DNA from: Todiramphus chloris collaris
Taxonomy: Eukaryota; Chordata; Aves; Coraciiformes; Alcedinidae
Length of the DNA: 64,000 nt
Reading direction: 5' to 3'
NCBI GenBank assembly: GCA_025345505.1
Contig: JANVCC010000130.1
Location: forward strand, 9,262,641-9,326,640
Positions 11,764 through 25,123 of the stretch are shown piece by piece. Numbering within the stretch: position 1 is the stretch's first letter; the number at the start of each line of letters is the position of its first letter. The notes beneath the pieces were generated by a model. The model did not search any database. It was not told the DNA's origin and was given only the letters and a program-made list of their open reading frames with translations. The position numbers and the translations under genes were made by a program.

Positions 11764-14700
11764 AAAAGCACACAAAAGATTTGAAGTTGCAGCTGCACAG
11801 ATTTGCCATCTGACTTAGGTTCTCATGACCAAGTTTTGTAGATCTGTTTAGATGCCATTCTCTTCTGTGTGGTTAAGAGTCACATCCTTAAGACACTAAA
11901 ACCAAACAAACCTCCTCCAAAACCCATACAAGCAAATCAGGCACTGAACTCCTATTCTCAGAACTGTCCTAGACATTCAGGGTCCTCAGCATCATTCATA
12001 ATTATTTAGCCTAGTGCAATGACAAATGGTTGCAGCTGTACTTTAAAGGGTTTGGTATTTTTTAATCGTATCACAGGGAATACAACAGCAAAGAATATAG
12101 AAATAAACAGATATCAGTTACTCCTGTTAGAAATGCTTTCTGTTTTTTATACTGTGATTAAAATATTTCCAAACTCATGAATTGTGTATGAAACAGAGCA
12201 GGGGTGTCTGTTTTAAGCAGATGTCTTCTGTGAAAATAGACTCCACTTCTGCACTGTCTAGTAACAAACTATTTGGCAAACCTTTCAGCTTTCTGAATGA
12301 CAAGGAACATTTTTACTTGGCCTTCTTTCTCTTACAGCAGATACTTCTCACATACATTATTATCCCCAAAAATTATTTTTATTTATTTAAAATAATAGCT
12401 TGAAACCTTGTTAGATTGCTTACAGGGAAGTGTGCTTACTCCTTGGGAAGTAGTAAAAAAAACTTGACATCAGTAGTAACTGCTTAAAATTAAGTCCTCC
12501 CAAGTTTACTGATGCAGACCATTCATAGGAATAGCTTTGGCACAAACTCTATACAAAAAAATGAACAGACTGTTACTCCCCTTCTCTCTCTCCAGCATGA
12601 ATCATTTACAATCCATTTAAAAAGGAAGTTGTAAGAACAACAGAAATGCAGCAGCCCAACAGCGTGTCAACATCACTCTGAAGTCACTAGATTTACTTGA
12701 TTTAAGTAAGTTGAAAATCTGATTCAGCCCCTGTGAACAGCTGCTTCTAGCCTACTGTAATACCATCCACATTGAATTGCTTATTGTTATTGGTTTTAGG
12801 GTAATAGAAAGAAAGAGAGGATTTGGAATAGTCATGGATGTTGTTTATTGCCTCTTTCTCTACAGCTGGTTAATAAGTTTATAGGGTTTTTCACACTCTT
12901 TTGGGAGAAGTGGAAGTACATTAGTCTAACAGCCATCTTTTAACTATGATGATTAACCAAATAAATAAAGCAAAACACCATTTTGAAATCTCACTGACCA
13001 GTAAGGAATAGTGGCTGTTATTCTGTAAGGACATTAAAGTTTCATCAAGGCTACCAAACTATCAGCAAGGTTATCCACTGGGAGAAACCCAAGTGTATAT
13101 ACACAGGTATATCACTGCAAACTTTGGAATGCCACAGATCTGACTTTCAGATGTGCTCAGAAGATTCCTGCTGCTATCAAGAGGCCTGAGACTGTCTCAG
13201 TCCTCTGTCTAGTCTGTTCTGAGGTCAGTCCTTGGTGGACAGGGACTGAATGCCCTCCACCACACCCTGCCATGACCCAGTGTCTCTGTATGTGCTCTTC
13301 TAGTACACCTCATGATTCCATAAACATTTACGACCAAAAATACTTAGTCTCATGTAAGCAGAAGGAGTTTGGAAATTAGAGGAAAATAAACAAAACATTG
13401 ACAGAATTAATTAAAATTTGCAGAGGAGAAACATTCAAGTACAGATGAGTATGAAGTTTTTCTCATGCTCCTGGAGGTCAGTCTGGAATTTACAATACCT
13501 GCTGTTGTGATGTAACCGTAGACAGGTGACACATATATTGTTATATGACCAGCTCCTTAAACATGAAGGAAACTCAAGACTTTTTTTGTGGAAACTTAAA
13601 TGAGTTATGTTTTGAAAGCTACCACGACAACTGAGAGGCAACAAAATGTATATGTGGTCAAAAAATGCAGGTAGTACTATCTCTTCTCCTGCATAGACTA
13701 GACACAGTTAAAAATAAACAATCCAAAAGTCCAAAACCAGTGTATGTCTCTGATCAGGCAGTTAAGATGTGTAAGTGAAGCTTCATCCCTCTCTCTTCCT
13801 TATTCCTCTGTCAAAATTTCCTTGTAAATATAATTATTGTTCTAGGCATAGGTACACAGACTATAGAATGCTGGCTTTCTCTGAGTGTTCTTGCCCACGT
13901 TATTAAAGTGCAATTAGACTTTTCTTTCTCTTTGCAAATCAAAAAACCTGTCTGAGGTTTATGGAAGCAGAACTACTGCTCTTTCATCACATTTGTGTAG
14001 GACAGCATTTCTAGAGGCCCGCAGGGTGGAAATCCGCTGACTTCACACCCCATCAGGCAGGACTCTCGCTGCAATAACTCCACTGCCACACCTTGGTACC
14101 TACCATCTCCCACACAGCTGAGCAGCAGCAGCTAGCTGCAGACTCAGCCAGATAACACAAGGAGAATTACACATAGGTTAGTGAACACGAGCTCTAGAAA
14201 GTAAAAAGGCTACAGTTCTGTTTTTTAAGCTGACGTTTAGTCACCAATGCATGGCACCAGAAGCTTCAAGCTTAACCATAAGGCTTATTGTTTCTGTGCA
14301 GATATGCTTGCACAAAGCCTGAAAAGGGAACCAAATTTGCACAAAATTAAGATAAATAGCAGTGAGATGGATTCTTTTTCTGCTGATGACTACTCTCTTT
14401 TGCAGTTGTGAATTGTAAGTTTAAGGTGAGGCACAATTTTGTTAGAGGTTCCCTTTCTCAAACAAATCTCCTCTTCAGAGAAGATGGTATGAATGGGCAG
14501 ATGTGGCTTGTGTGAACTGTATTGCAAGATGGGAAGATCTAAATGATTTACAGTGATCCTGTGAAGAAGAGCTTCTCTTTCCAAGTGTAAGAACTTTTCA
14601 CTAATGAAAGAGTACATTTTAGGGCTATATGTAATTTTTCTACTTATGGCATGCGGGCATTTTACCTCTTTCTCTGTTGCCCTTAACAGTGATCACATCA

Positions 14701-17700
14701 AGGATGTGAAGTGTTTGGAATTCAATTATTGCCTATGGTGGAAAAGTTACAGAGAAGACTAAGTGATACATCCAGCTGTCATAAATTTAGGAATACACAT
14801 TAAAGACTGAAGTTTTTCAACTCTTTTAAAGACTGAAGTTTTTTTAAGTGCACTTGAGCAGCACCCTGAACGATTCAGTGGAAATTGCTATCATCTAAAT
14901 AAAACATATGCATTCACTTGTGTCCACAGACAGAAAACCTTAACATCTTTCTGCTTCATCATTCAATCAGCTTTGATAATCACTTTTCTGTGTTAGAAAC
15001 AGACAGAGGTTCCTGTCTGCCGATAAGAATGACTAGACAGGAACAGACAGAGCAGGTTTCATCTGAAAGTTATATTTATCCAGGTTTCAGCTACAGCCAA
15101 GCTAGGTCTCTAGGTATAGCCTGAAGAAAGCACATCCCATCTATCCCAGGCACTAAACTGCGGACAGAGTGAGTTGTCAGCCCATGACTCTTGTCTCCCT
15201 CCATTGGTCATAGAAAAAATTTAGCCACCTCAGCTAGCTTTCAGATGTTTGAAAGCAAGTGAGATGAACCTCCATCCCAGATATGCCTCTGATCCATTAG
15301 ACCCTTTCTGACAACCAGATGCTTGTTATCCTGATATCCCAAAAAATAATTTTCCTTATAGAATAACCATACTATATATGAAGGAAGACTGAAATTACCC
15401 TTAGTTCAAAAAGTAAGAGACATTTCTGGAGAAAGCTTGAGGAAACCATTAAAGAAGGATCATTAGCCTCCTCTCACACACACAAGTCTTCAGGAACAAA
15501 ACTTACTCTTTTGAAAAGTTTAGGGCCATTTTTCATTTCATCAAGATTTTTCCATAGCCTTTACCTGCAGACTTTCTCTGTAAACATTACTAAGAAAGTA
15601 AGCCGAATGATTATGGATTTTTTTTTCCTCCTACTAATCACTTTCAATAAGAATTTTTAAAATCTTAACATTTTAATGGTGTAAGGCTTTTTGTAAGGCA
15701 TGAAAAATAATAGCAATAAAATAATTTTTGCTAAATATTTAATTGAAAAATACAGCGTCTGTTTCAAGAGAAAGGCTCTTTGTTCCAAAGATCCAACCAT
15801 CTCTAATAAATTAATTTTCTTGAGTTTTATGCCTGTAACACTTAGAACAAACAAGTTATCTTACTCTAAACAAAACTCTAAAAAAAAATTCTTGTAATTT
15901 ACAGATTTTCTTAAGAAGCAGATGAACTTCCATAAATGGAGAAAAATGGACTTTCAGGAAAATGAAGAGATTAATACAATGTAACAATACTTTTTCTCCA
16001 TCACTCCTCACTGTACCAACAAGATCACATCAGTGTTGCTTCCACAACCATTTTGTGTGTTAAAGATGTATATGGTCAGCAAATGACATTTCTTCTGAAC
16101 ACGATTTGGACTCTATGGGGACCCTAATGTCTTTGTAGAGTTAGATTTAGTTTTACATTTTGGCTTCTTCAGTGGAAAGAGTAAATATCCATTTATTTTC
16201 TTCATTGTTAGAGCAATTTAAGTGCTTTGCGTCAAAACTTTTTTTGTATCTAAATACAATAGCTCTGCAACCGTCGTTTAGACACGTGTACAAACACTAT
16301 TGTGTATCTGTTAGCATTCTGCTCTGAGACATGAGTTTCTCCAGCTTACAGTGAGAGGGTCCTGTCATCATTTGTTTTTTAAAGTCTGCAGATTTGTAAA
16401 TTATTTTGGTACTAATGGTACCCCTAATATTTCATCTTTAAAATGGGGATAACATTTTCTATCCTATCTATATGTTACAGCCTGCTTGGAGCAGGGATGG
16501 TCTGTCACTGGGCAGGGGTGAGGTGCAGTACTCAAGGACTGTCTACTGCACTCTTCTGCTGTCACTGTTAATAATAGCAGCTGTAATTAATAGTTACAAT
16601 AACACAGCATTGCTGTGTAGAAAGTGCAGTCAGGTTGGGTTTTCTTGTGCTGCTGCTAATATAAAAATATTTAGATAAATTTATTTTAGAAACACGGATT
16701 TAAATTTCTCAATCCAAACAAAGTCATTTGGAACTTATGTGAGAACATGACGTACTGGCCCACTTTGGAAGCAAGCAGACAAACAAGCAGTCTCTTGCTG
16801 TGCTGCCACAAGGCATATTTATTATTTATTCTTCTTCTCTGTCCAGTTTATTTTTCAATACCAATTAAAGGCTTATTCCTGTCTCTGAGTCCGAAATACC
16901 TTGGGCTTCAGCCATCCTGGGTATTCATTGTGTTTTGTGTGATTCTTTGTTCTGCAGAGAGGACCATTAGCCCAGCCCCCTCACTGTAAATACCGAATCA
17001 AGGCATCATCAGGTAATTCTTTTCCAAATCTTTCCTTTTTCTGAGGAGGGGAAGAAAGGCAACCAGCATTATAAAGGGGGAGGCCTTTTTGCCTAATAAA
17101 ATAAGTCTCTACATATTAAGCAAACAAGAAATGAAAAAGGTGCATTGTCAATTCTCTGGTTCACTAGGATGCTCCAGTAACTTTTTTTTAACACACTGTC
17201 CTATAATTGCATTTTAAATTCTGGAAACTTGTGACTGGTTTTCTTTTCCCAGCCACTGTTAATTCTGCTTGGCACTGATGGTTTTTATCTCCATCTGGGT
17301 ATCAGTCTGGCCTCTGAAGTCAGCTTGTCTCTAGAAAACAGGAATGTCAGCTAAATATTGTAGCAAAGACCTGCAGTGGACATTTCAGTGGCCCACAAAA
17401 AATGTTCATGTCCCTTCATGCCACAGCTAAACCTGTCAATAAGTCAGAAACCGCCAGGTCAACTTGTTACAGGGTTCAATCCAGTCCTAGTTCAGCCATG
17501 GAGGTCCCAGTGCAGAGACACCACTTAGTGTGCAGAATGGTGGGCTCTGTTTACTGTGCCTAGAGAAAACTGACAAAGAAACTAAATTTCCTAAGCCTGA
17601 CACATCTCTTCCCCCGTGCAGGAAACCTGCAGGGATCAAGCTGTAATGGCTGTAGAGGTTTCCTTCCAGAGTTCTGCAGATCTGTTTTGTCTTATCTGCA

Positions 17701-20700
17701 CCAAACAGAAACACCATGAAGAGCTTACAATATTTCCCAACATGCTGGAAGATGGAGGGGGCCCATCTAGAAATGAGTGAGTACCACGGTCCATGGGAAT
17801 TTTCAGTGCTTATCCTCTTGCAGTTGGCAATAACCGAGGCTTGGGAGAAGTAAGTTCAAACCTCTGCTTTGCAATGGATGTTCTCTGTGACTCCCACGAC
17901 TTTAGAAGCAGGCATTTACTGCCATGGGGAAGCCCCTGCGTTGGTCCTTACTCCCCATGCTGGTGTGCAAGCCCTGGATATTGCAGAGTGTCTGTCTCAC
18001 TGGCTCCCTCCTCTTACATGTCACATTCAGAAGAAATACCTGCTTCCCTCTGGCAGGCAGACTTTTGAGGCAAGACAAAGTGGCTGCTTCCCTGTGGCTG
18101 CAGATTAGGGACATAGTCTTACCATCTCAAGTGACTCGACCATGGAAGAAAAGCCATCAAGGGGTACATTGATATGTCATGGCACTTCATGTGGGCAGTT
18201 TTCCCACCTCATATGACATGACCATCTCTAGGTTGCCTTCTCAGACAAATACTGCAGCTTTGCCTTAGAACTCATAAGAATACCATGAAGATCACTAGAA
18301 TAAAGACCACAAGGTACTTCTCCAGAAATAACAGAGTCTATTCACATACTTTAATAAAAATAGAAAGGAAAAGAGAATAAAAGAAAACAAAACATGGATC
18401 AAGACCAACTGATTATCTTCCTAAGTGTCAAAAACCAGCCCACAGACTAGAATGTAAAGGGATGAGCTCCACAGCTGGATTGTCAGAGAGCAAAAGCTTG
18501 GCACAGCACCCTGCAGAAGCACAACAGCTCCCATGTTCCTTATAAAATTACAATTAATGATTAATACTCATCCAGTCCCAGCTGCTTCTTCCACAACTGC
18601 TATAGGATTTCTCTCACCGGAGCTGCTGGCACAGCAGCCCTTTCTATGCCAAGGGGAGTTCCCCATATAAATATAGCAGAAAACAGATTCACTGAGAATG
18701 GAACAAGGAAACTTGACAGAGGATTTTATTTCTCCATCAAAACACACCAGGAGAAAACTGTTTGTTTCTGTGGCTGCAACTGACTAACCAAACACTGGCA
18801 GAAGGTACCAAATGAACCTATGGAAGTACAAAGAGGTCTACATGTGCCCCTGGAAGGCTGCCTGCAGTTTTCTAGGGGAGCTATTCTGAATTTGAGATGT
18901 CAGGTCAGACTCCAGTCAGGTTTCCTCTCTCCAGGGGCAAGACAGAAGTCTGGTTTTGGCTATTAACCATGACACTTCCCTGCAGCTGCCCAACTTTCAA
19001 GGCCTCAGCTGCTCCACCGTATAACCTCCGCTCTGCCCACATCCTTCTGGAAGGGAACATGTCTTCTTCTGCAGGGGAAGCCAAGGCAGGGACAGCTCAC
19101 GCAGAGTAAGAGGTATGTAGTCCAAATCTCTACCCATTGCTGTTTTCTTGTTCTAATTTTTAACTTCCAGTCTTGTGCTTAAGTACTGGAAGCCCATCAT
19201 TCTCTGTGACAGTTTAATTTGGGGATAATGGAGTGGAATTGACTTTGTAAAGCAGCAGAGGGTACAGGGAATGTAAACATTTTCCAGCTCCTCTGAGGAA
19301 CAGCAAGACGAGAAAAGAAAAAAGAGGCAGGGGGTACATATAGACATGATTATAAAATGAAGATCACGTTTAATTTCCTAGTGTCTGTGTAACAAAAGGG
19401 ACATCAAATGCTTCTCAGTTAAATCCTATTGTCTGACAGGGCATGTAGAATGGAGGAAGATTTATCATGGGTTCTTTAAACTCTCAGTTTTCTGCCTAGC
19501 ACATATGTAGCACTCATTTGTAGCCTTTTCTGCATCTTTTTGATTTTGAAATAATTGAGTATCTCAGAGATTGGTGGGATATCAGTACCATGAAAAGGGC
19601 AAGTGGATACAATAAATGGGAAAAGTATCTCTGTAGTTAGAATTGCTTTGTGAGCTGTTACCTTTTGGTACTTTCCCTGATCTCAGGACAGATCTTTGTT
19701 AATAGGTTCTTCTTAACAAGATTTGCACCAAGATATAGATTTCTAAAGTGGCTGTCATGGAAACAAGTTGCTTATTAAGCACCCCTAGCAAACCCCTGTC
19801 CCCTTTTTACATTGTTAGAGCTGAGGATGACAGTCTGTATATAATCAGACTTTCTGTTTCCTTCAGTTGGGTTTGAGGGTCTATCAGGGTATGAGGAGAT
19901 GACAAAGAAACACCTTCTCCTTCCTTATTCAGGCAACATTTGGGCAGCTGAAATAAAGTGCCTGGGAGCCTCCAGAATACTGAAAACAAAGGACACTAAG
20001 AAAACTGTAAATTATTGTGGCAAGACCCCAGGTAATATCTGAGACCGATTAAAGAGGCACAAAACCTTAAAAAAACCAAACCACCATAAGCAAGCAAAAC
20101 CACGAGGCACAGGTCAGGAACTCAGCTTGCCACTGGGGAGTTTCCTCACAGGTTTGTTTGCTACTGTCTTAAGATAAATCTCTGTGAAAGCTCTTCAGTA
20201 TGAAAGCAAACTGGATAAAAGGTCAAGAATGGCTTTTATTCTACCTCCCTCTGCTTTCAAGTTTGCCTTCACTCACAACCTTGATTAGTCTGTCGTTGCC
20301 TACCTTTCTCCATATCTTTATTTCCCTTGAAAAAGCTCTTCTTAAGTACCCAAAGTGTTCAGATATCTGATCTATGAGCTCTATTAGAGATGCCCACAGT
20401 ATTTCCAAGCATGCTGGTGCATTCATACAGAGAACAAGGCTCCGTTCTGGACTTTAACTGGTTTAAGTCCAGGTGTTGCTCCACTGCGCTCTGTTGTGTT
20501 CTGCATGTCATGATCCTTCCCTTTAACTCACTCTTCTCCATTGCTTAGGTCTCAGGAAGTTTGCAGCAAAGGGACTTATTTTCATTGTCCACTGCATTTG
20601 TCCTCTCTTCCCCAAAATGCGGCCACTGCCTCTCTCCCATGTAGACACCATGGCAAAAGTGAAGGTGCCTAGACCCTCCACTGGTTTGTGTGGCACAGCC

Positions 20701-21061
20701 CCATAGATTTCAGGAAAGTTTAAATGATTTATAGGGGCCCAAGTAATTCTAATGATTAAACAAGGCCCCTTTGTTAGCTGCCACCTATAAATGTGATTTA
20801 ATACCAAAACCAGCCTTTGCTGACATTCATTAGTGAGTGAAGTAAATAATTAGAACTTAAAATCAAATAAGATAATGGAGGAGTAGGTCAGCAATTGGGT
20901 CATAGGAATAGTAACAAAAAGAGACCATTGATGCAGTTAATGTCATCAGGCCAAGGTAACTATCAGCGGTCTGTCCGTGAAGATAATCAGGGTTTCCAGT
21001 AAAGAAGTGAGTCTGTATGGGATTAGGTTTGTAATATTTCATCAAATATATAGCTGTAAGC
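11764..21061. other. Unique non-coding sequence, no gene seen
   Basis: This is about 9 kb without a supported gene or a confident repeat. A somewhat more GC-rich patch at about 17.4-19.1 kb has overlapping open frames on both strands (17793-18172). Overlap in several frames at once is what fewer stop codons would give, and it does not indicate one real frame. A near-exact 17-base duplication lies at 14801-14843. Two stretches (12501-12860 and 20715-21060) look more ordered than their surroundings and are listed as candidate non-coding elements. Confidence 0.55.
14801..14843. repeat. Short direct repeat, 2 x 17 bases
   Basis: The word 'taaagactgaagttttt' occurs at 14801-14817 and again, identically, at 14827-14843, separated by 9 bases. 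This is most simply a local replication-slippage duplication. No transposon ends are visible around it. Confidence 0.9.
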
Positions 21062-21250
21062 TATAATAAAAAATAATACTTTGCACTTGCATAGTGCTTT
21101 CATTCTCAGATCTTGAAGCACTTCATAAACATTAATTAAGCCTCTCACCCCTGTGAAGTACATATTAGATTATTATTATTATTCTTATATCAGTTTTTAA
21201 AATGGAAAAAAAGAAGTTAAGTGACTCACCCAAGGTCATTTCCATCATGT
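21062..21250 (-). mobile_element. Ancient CORE-SINE (MIR/MIR3-like)
   Basis: Read on the - strand, this copy carries the central and 3' parts of an amniote MIR-type CORE-SINE. It has the 'ccttgggtgagtcacttaac' core word, then an (AAT)n-like stretch, a 'gaggcttaattaatgttta' block, and a LINE-like tail ending 'atgcaagtgcaaagtatt'. The family is tRNA-derived with a 3' tail shared with an L2/L3-type LINE partner, and it was active early in amniote history. This is the best-preserved of four such copies in the window. The exact family name (MIR, MIR3 or a reptile/bird relative) needs a repeat library. Confidence 0.72.
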
Positions 21251-22230
21251 TTAAGAGGGCTGTCAGCTGACAGTTATCTGAGATGCAGTCTGCAAGCTGA
21301 AATAAAGAATGTAATGATCTGGGAAGGATAAAGTGATATTGCTTCTTACTTCTGATATTCAGCTGTACTGGAGATGGAAATGCTATGTGTTTGCAATGCA
21401 TCTCTTGTGAGATATACATGGATAAAAAAGAGTTTTGTGAGGAAGAGAACTAATGAAACTTGATTTCCTTGAGGTTTGTCTCATGCTTCCTCTATCTTTT
21501 CTCTGCTCCAAGTTTTTCTTAAGACTGCTGCATCCATATCTTGATGTGGATTCATTAACGAGATCACTCTTCAGCCTTCCTCTCATCTAGGGATATTTAT
21601 TTGAGTCTTTTCCTCCACTTACATACTTACTTTTCTAAAACCTACAGAAACTGAATATAGGTGAGGCCTCTCTGCTCTTGTTAAATACACTTTGAAACTG
21701 GACAATGCACTCAAACACCACTAGCAAGGAGAAAAGACTCAAAATGCAACCACAGGCTTGATATCCTATGTCTCCTGCTTTTGTGCATACCAGTCAACCG
21801 TACAAAGCTTACATTTTAGGAAAAAAACTAAGAATCTTTTTTCTCAAGTGGACTTTCAAGCACTAAGGTTATATACATAGCAAACTCATTTCTTTTAACA
21901 AATGCATTCATTCCCTTTCTCCCCCTTGCTTTTAGAACAGCCCATGCCAATACAAGCAATACATGCAGGTTAAAGATACTTGCTTTTGCAGAAATTAAAG
22001 CACCTAAAGGAGACAGGTTACAAGAGACATCACTGACAATTACAAGCAGTAACAGGACAGCACTGTGACTAAAGACTAATGTTTAAAAGATCAACTCCTA
22101 TTTAGGCATAAAAATAGATTAACAGTAACTTTTTGTTAGCTAGTTCCCTCAGTTTATTTTCTTCTTTTGCAACACTGGCTGTAAACACTGAGATGGAGGA
22201 GGAGATGACTAAGATACTTGGCAAATCCTA
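21251..22230. other. Unique non-coding sequence
   Basis: No gene or confident repeat is seen. The segment opens with a perfect 14-base palindrome at 21260-21273 just beyond the CORE-SINE. The rest is AT-rich unique sequence. Confidence 0.55.
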
Positions 22231-22400
22231 CCTCTTCTAAAGCATTTGTCACCAGGAGATCTCAAAGCAACATGTAAAGAAGGAAGTTTTGCTGTTCTTA
22301 TCTTGCAATTGAGAAAGCCAAGACAGAGAGCAGAGAGGTGAGCTGCCTTCACTGCCCGGTAGTGGGGTCCCCACACAGCAAGTCATGCAGCAAGCCATTG
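22231..22400 (-). mobile_element. Ancient CORE-SINE (MIR-like), diverged
   Basis: On the + strand the order is a 'ggagatctcaaagcaacatg' block, then 'cttgcaattgagaaagccaa', 'agcagagaggtgagctgcct' and 'cacacagcaagtcatgcagc'. This is the complement of the tail and core of a MIR-like SINE, whose consensus runs 'gatctcaaagcgctttac', 'ttacagatggggaaactgag', 'agaggttaagtgacttgccc' and 'cacacagcaagtcagtggc'. It is more diverged than the copy 1 kb upstream but lies in the same orientation. Confidence 0.6.
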
Positions 22401-25123
22401 AATATTCTCCTGCAAAAGCGAGTTCTTTGCTGTGCTTGTGAACTTGCTAGGACCTGTGAATGTGTTTTTCAAAAGATGAATTTGGAGGGGCTCTTATAGC
22501 AGCAGAATTCAAGTGAATGAAAACAATACCACATGGCTAAAGCATGTATCCTAGTCTATCTATTTGCTCTGCCAAGACCAAGTCCAAGAACAAACACTTT
22601 CAGTTCCTCTTTTTGGAGATATGATGCTCCATGTTGTGAGGCTCTCTCTTCTGGAAGAACTCCTCTCTGGTTTCACCTTCAGGAGATCTGAAACCCCACA
22701 GATATGATCTCTCTGCTGTGCCTTTGAAGAAGGAATGGAATCAATATGCTTTCAAAAAGCAATAGCTTGCTAAGTGGCTATCGCATACAAGGCAATATTG
22801 GATATATGTAAACAGACACTCAGCATCTCTCTCTGTCCCTTTGACTTGTGTTAAATAAAGCCATCTGGGTTAGGGCTGTACATAGTGACTCCTTTCACTC
22901 TGGGAATTTGGAAATTGAAAATAAGTCCTGGCAAAATTGAGAACAGCTCTAAGTATTCTCTAGTTCCTGATAGATTCCTAAGGATGCCAGGGACCTGCTC
23001 CACAACCCAAAGTGACCTACAGTCTGATGAGAGTGATGCAGGACCTGCAGAAGAATGGAGAATACGGTAAAACAGAGCAAAACCAGCAAAAAACTACCTT
23101 AGCCACTGCATCTGACCTGGAGTGTGGACGTGGGCTGACTCCAGACCAGGAACATGTGCACTTTCCTCATAATATGCATTGATTTAGAGTTCACTTGATC
23201 AAGGCTCACATATACTGAACGATGACACTTTTCTCCTCTGCCTCTCTCTTGCAACAGATGGATTTCAGCAAAGACTGACAAAAAAAATAATACCTTACTC
23301 TTCTGCAAGAGTAAAAAAGCAGAAAGCAACATCTTCAAGCAAACACCATCTGTCTCTTTGCCAGAGAGCCATTCACTCTCACTCTCCAGTCCTGCTAGCT
23401 GGAGAAAGAATGAAATCCTCTAATTAGTTTCCTCAGTAGTTTTAAAGCTGGTAGGCCACAACATAAGAGGAAGGGATAAACAAGCTCACAGTTACAAACT
23501 GATTGATAAAAGACTTTCAATAGCCCATGCTGAAGAGATTTAAAGCCTAATTTAAAGCCCTTTGAATGCCATTTGAAGTTTCCCATCAATGACACTGGGC
23601 GGTTTGGATTAGTTCTCTGATGAGTGGGACGCACACAGAGGGAAGAAGTTTGGTTTTAATTCCACAAACTGAGAAACTTACTGTTCCCTCTTAGAAACAC
23701 AAAATATCTATTGAAGTACTCATATGTGTGTGTTAAACGAGCTCCTTCAGTTGACCTTTGTGACTGCTGTTCGTACAGGTGTGCTTGATATGACACAGCA
23801 TTCTTTTTTCCTTCAAATTTAATAAACTTATAACTACAATGAGTATGTGCTTAAAAAAAAGGAAAGATTAAATATTTTTGTTAAATATGGAGAGTACCAA
23901 AATTAGTTATGTGCTGAAAATGTAGCTATCTATTTGAAATAGCAAGAATAATAGACACGAGGCAATTTTAATACACTAAAACCCCTCGGGCTTTGAACCC
24001 TCTACCTCTGCAATAAAAGGCAGACAATCTAGGTACAAAGTTACATAGATGAAAACCTGTTCATAAAAAATGCTTTACATTAAATACAGGCACAGTTTTC
24101 AGGTTTCTGCCTGTGTTTTTACAGATGTTTGAAATACAGGATAGAGTCTAAGGGGTTTTGGAATAGATATTTTGGAATTGAGATGTCTCTGACACATGTG
24201 ACAGATGCTCAGTTTCCCTCACCCCTGTCTCTGTCTCCTCAGTGTTCTGCAACTGGCTCAATCCACTTCAGTGGCAAAGCAATTTCTGAATATAAAGCAC
24301 TTGTGATCCAGAAAGATGAAATTGCCACTAATATAATTCAACTATTTCTCCTCTTACTACTCAAAGTCCCTTCTAGTGATTTCAAGTGAGAACATCTAAG
24401 ACACAAAAGAACATAATGGAATTGCACAAAATTGTCTATTAAAAGCCAGGAATGGTTACTTTGTTTTAGGAAACTCCATCCCTGCTTAATAATATTATAA
24501 ATACCACAAAAAATAATTCAGTCAGTCTTTAAGAAAAAAAAAAAAAAAAGAAAAGAAAAAAACCTGTTTCCTTCATAAACAACTGTTTTCCCATTGTTAA
24601 GCCTATTAACTTAATAAAATGTACTATTTAAGGAAATATGACCATCAAAATGTGATAAGTAAGGTACATTGTCTTGCTCTGTTCCCTTTTATTCCTTCAC
24701 GTTTTATCATGGAGAGCACAAGTTTGACTTGCTTAATTTTCCATGTAATTAAAAAAATAAATAAATTCACACAGGATTCAACCAACATGGTCCCTTCAAG
24801 GAAACACTCTGCTTTAGGAAATGCCTTTGCCACAATTATTTGTAGTAAGAAAGGAGATGAAGAGAAACCTGTGAAGTGACAAAAGAAATGTTTTGTGGTT
24901 AAGCAACAAACTCTGGATTTGAAGGACACTAGCCTGATGAGAACAATCAAATTAACAGCAGACAGATCTTTCCAAAAAGTTCAGCTCCTCAGCCAAAGGT
25001 AAAAGACAGATTTTCAAGAGGCACTGGCAGTTTCACTTGGCCCCAGATCAGCAAAACACTTAAGTAAGTTTAAATAAACTGATCAGTGATTCTATTTCTT
25101 TGTTTAATGCCGGACATCTGCTA
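22401..25123. other. Unique non-coding sequence, no gene seen
   Basis: No supported gene is present. Open frames are under about 101 codons and unrecognised. A 16-A run at 24534-24549 lies in an A-rich stretch. No processed pseudogene body is recognisable upstream of that run. Confidence 0.55.
24534..24549. repeat. Poly-A run
   Basis: Sixteen A residues are followed by an imperfect A/G-rich stretch to about 24561. I looked for a retroposed gene body ending here and saw none, so I treat it as simple sequence. Confidence 0.85.

Noticed and set aside
17471-17483. 'gggttcaatcc', a tRNA B-box-like word
   Set aside because: No matching A box, acceptor stem or anticodon arm could be found at the right distance upstream.
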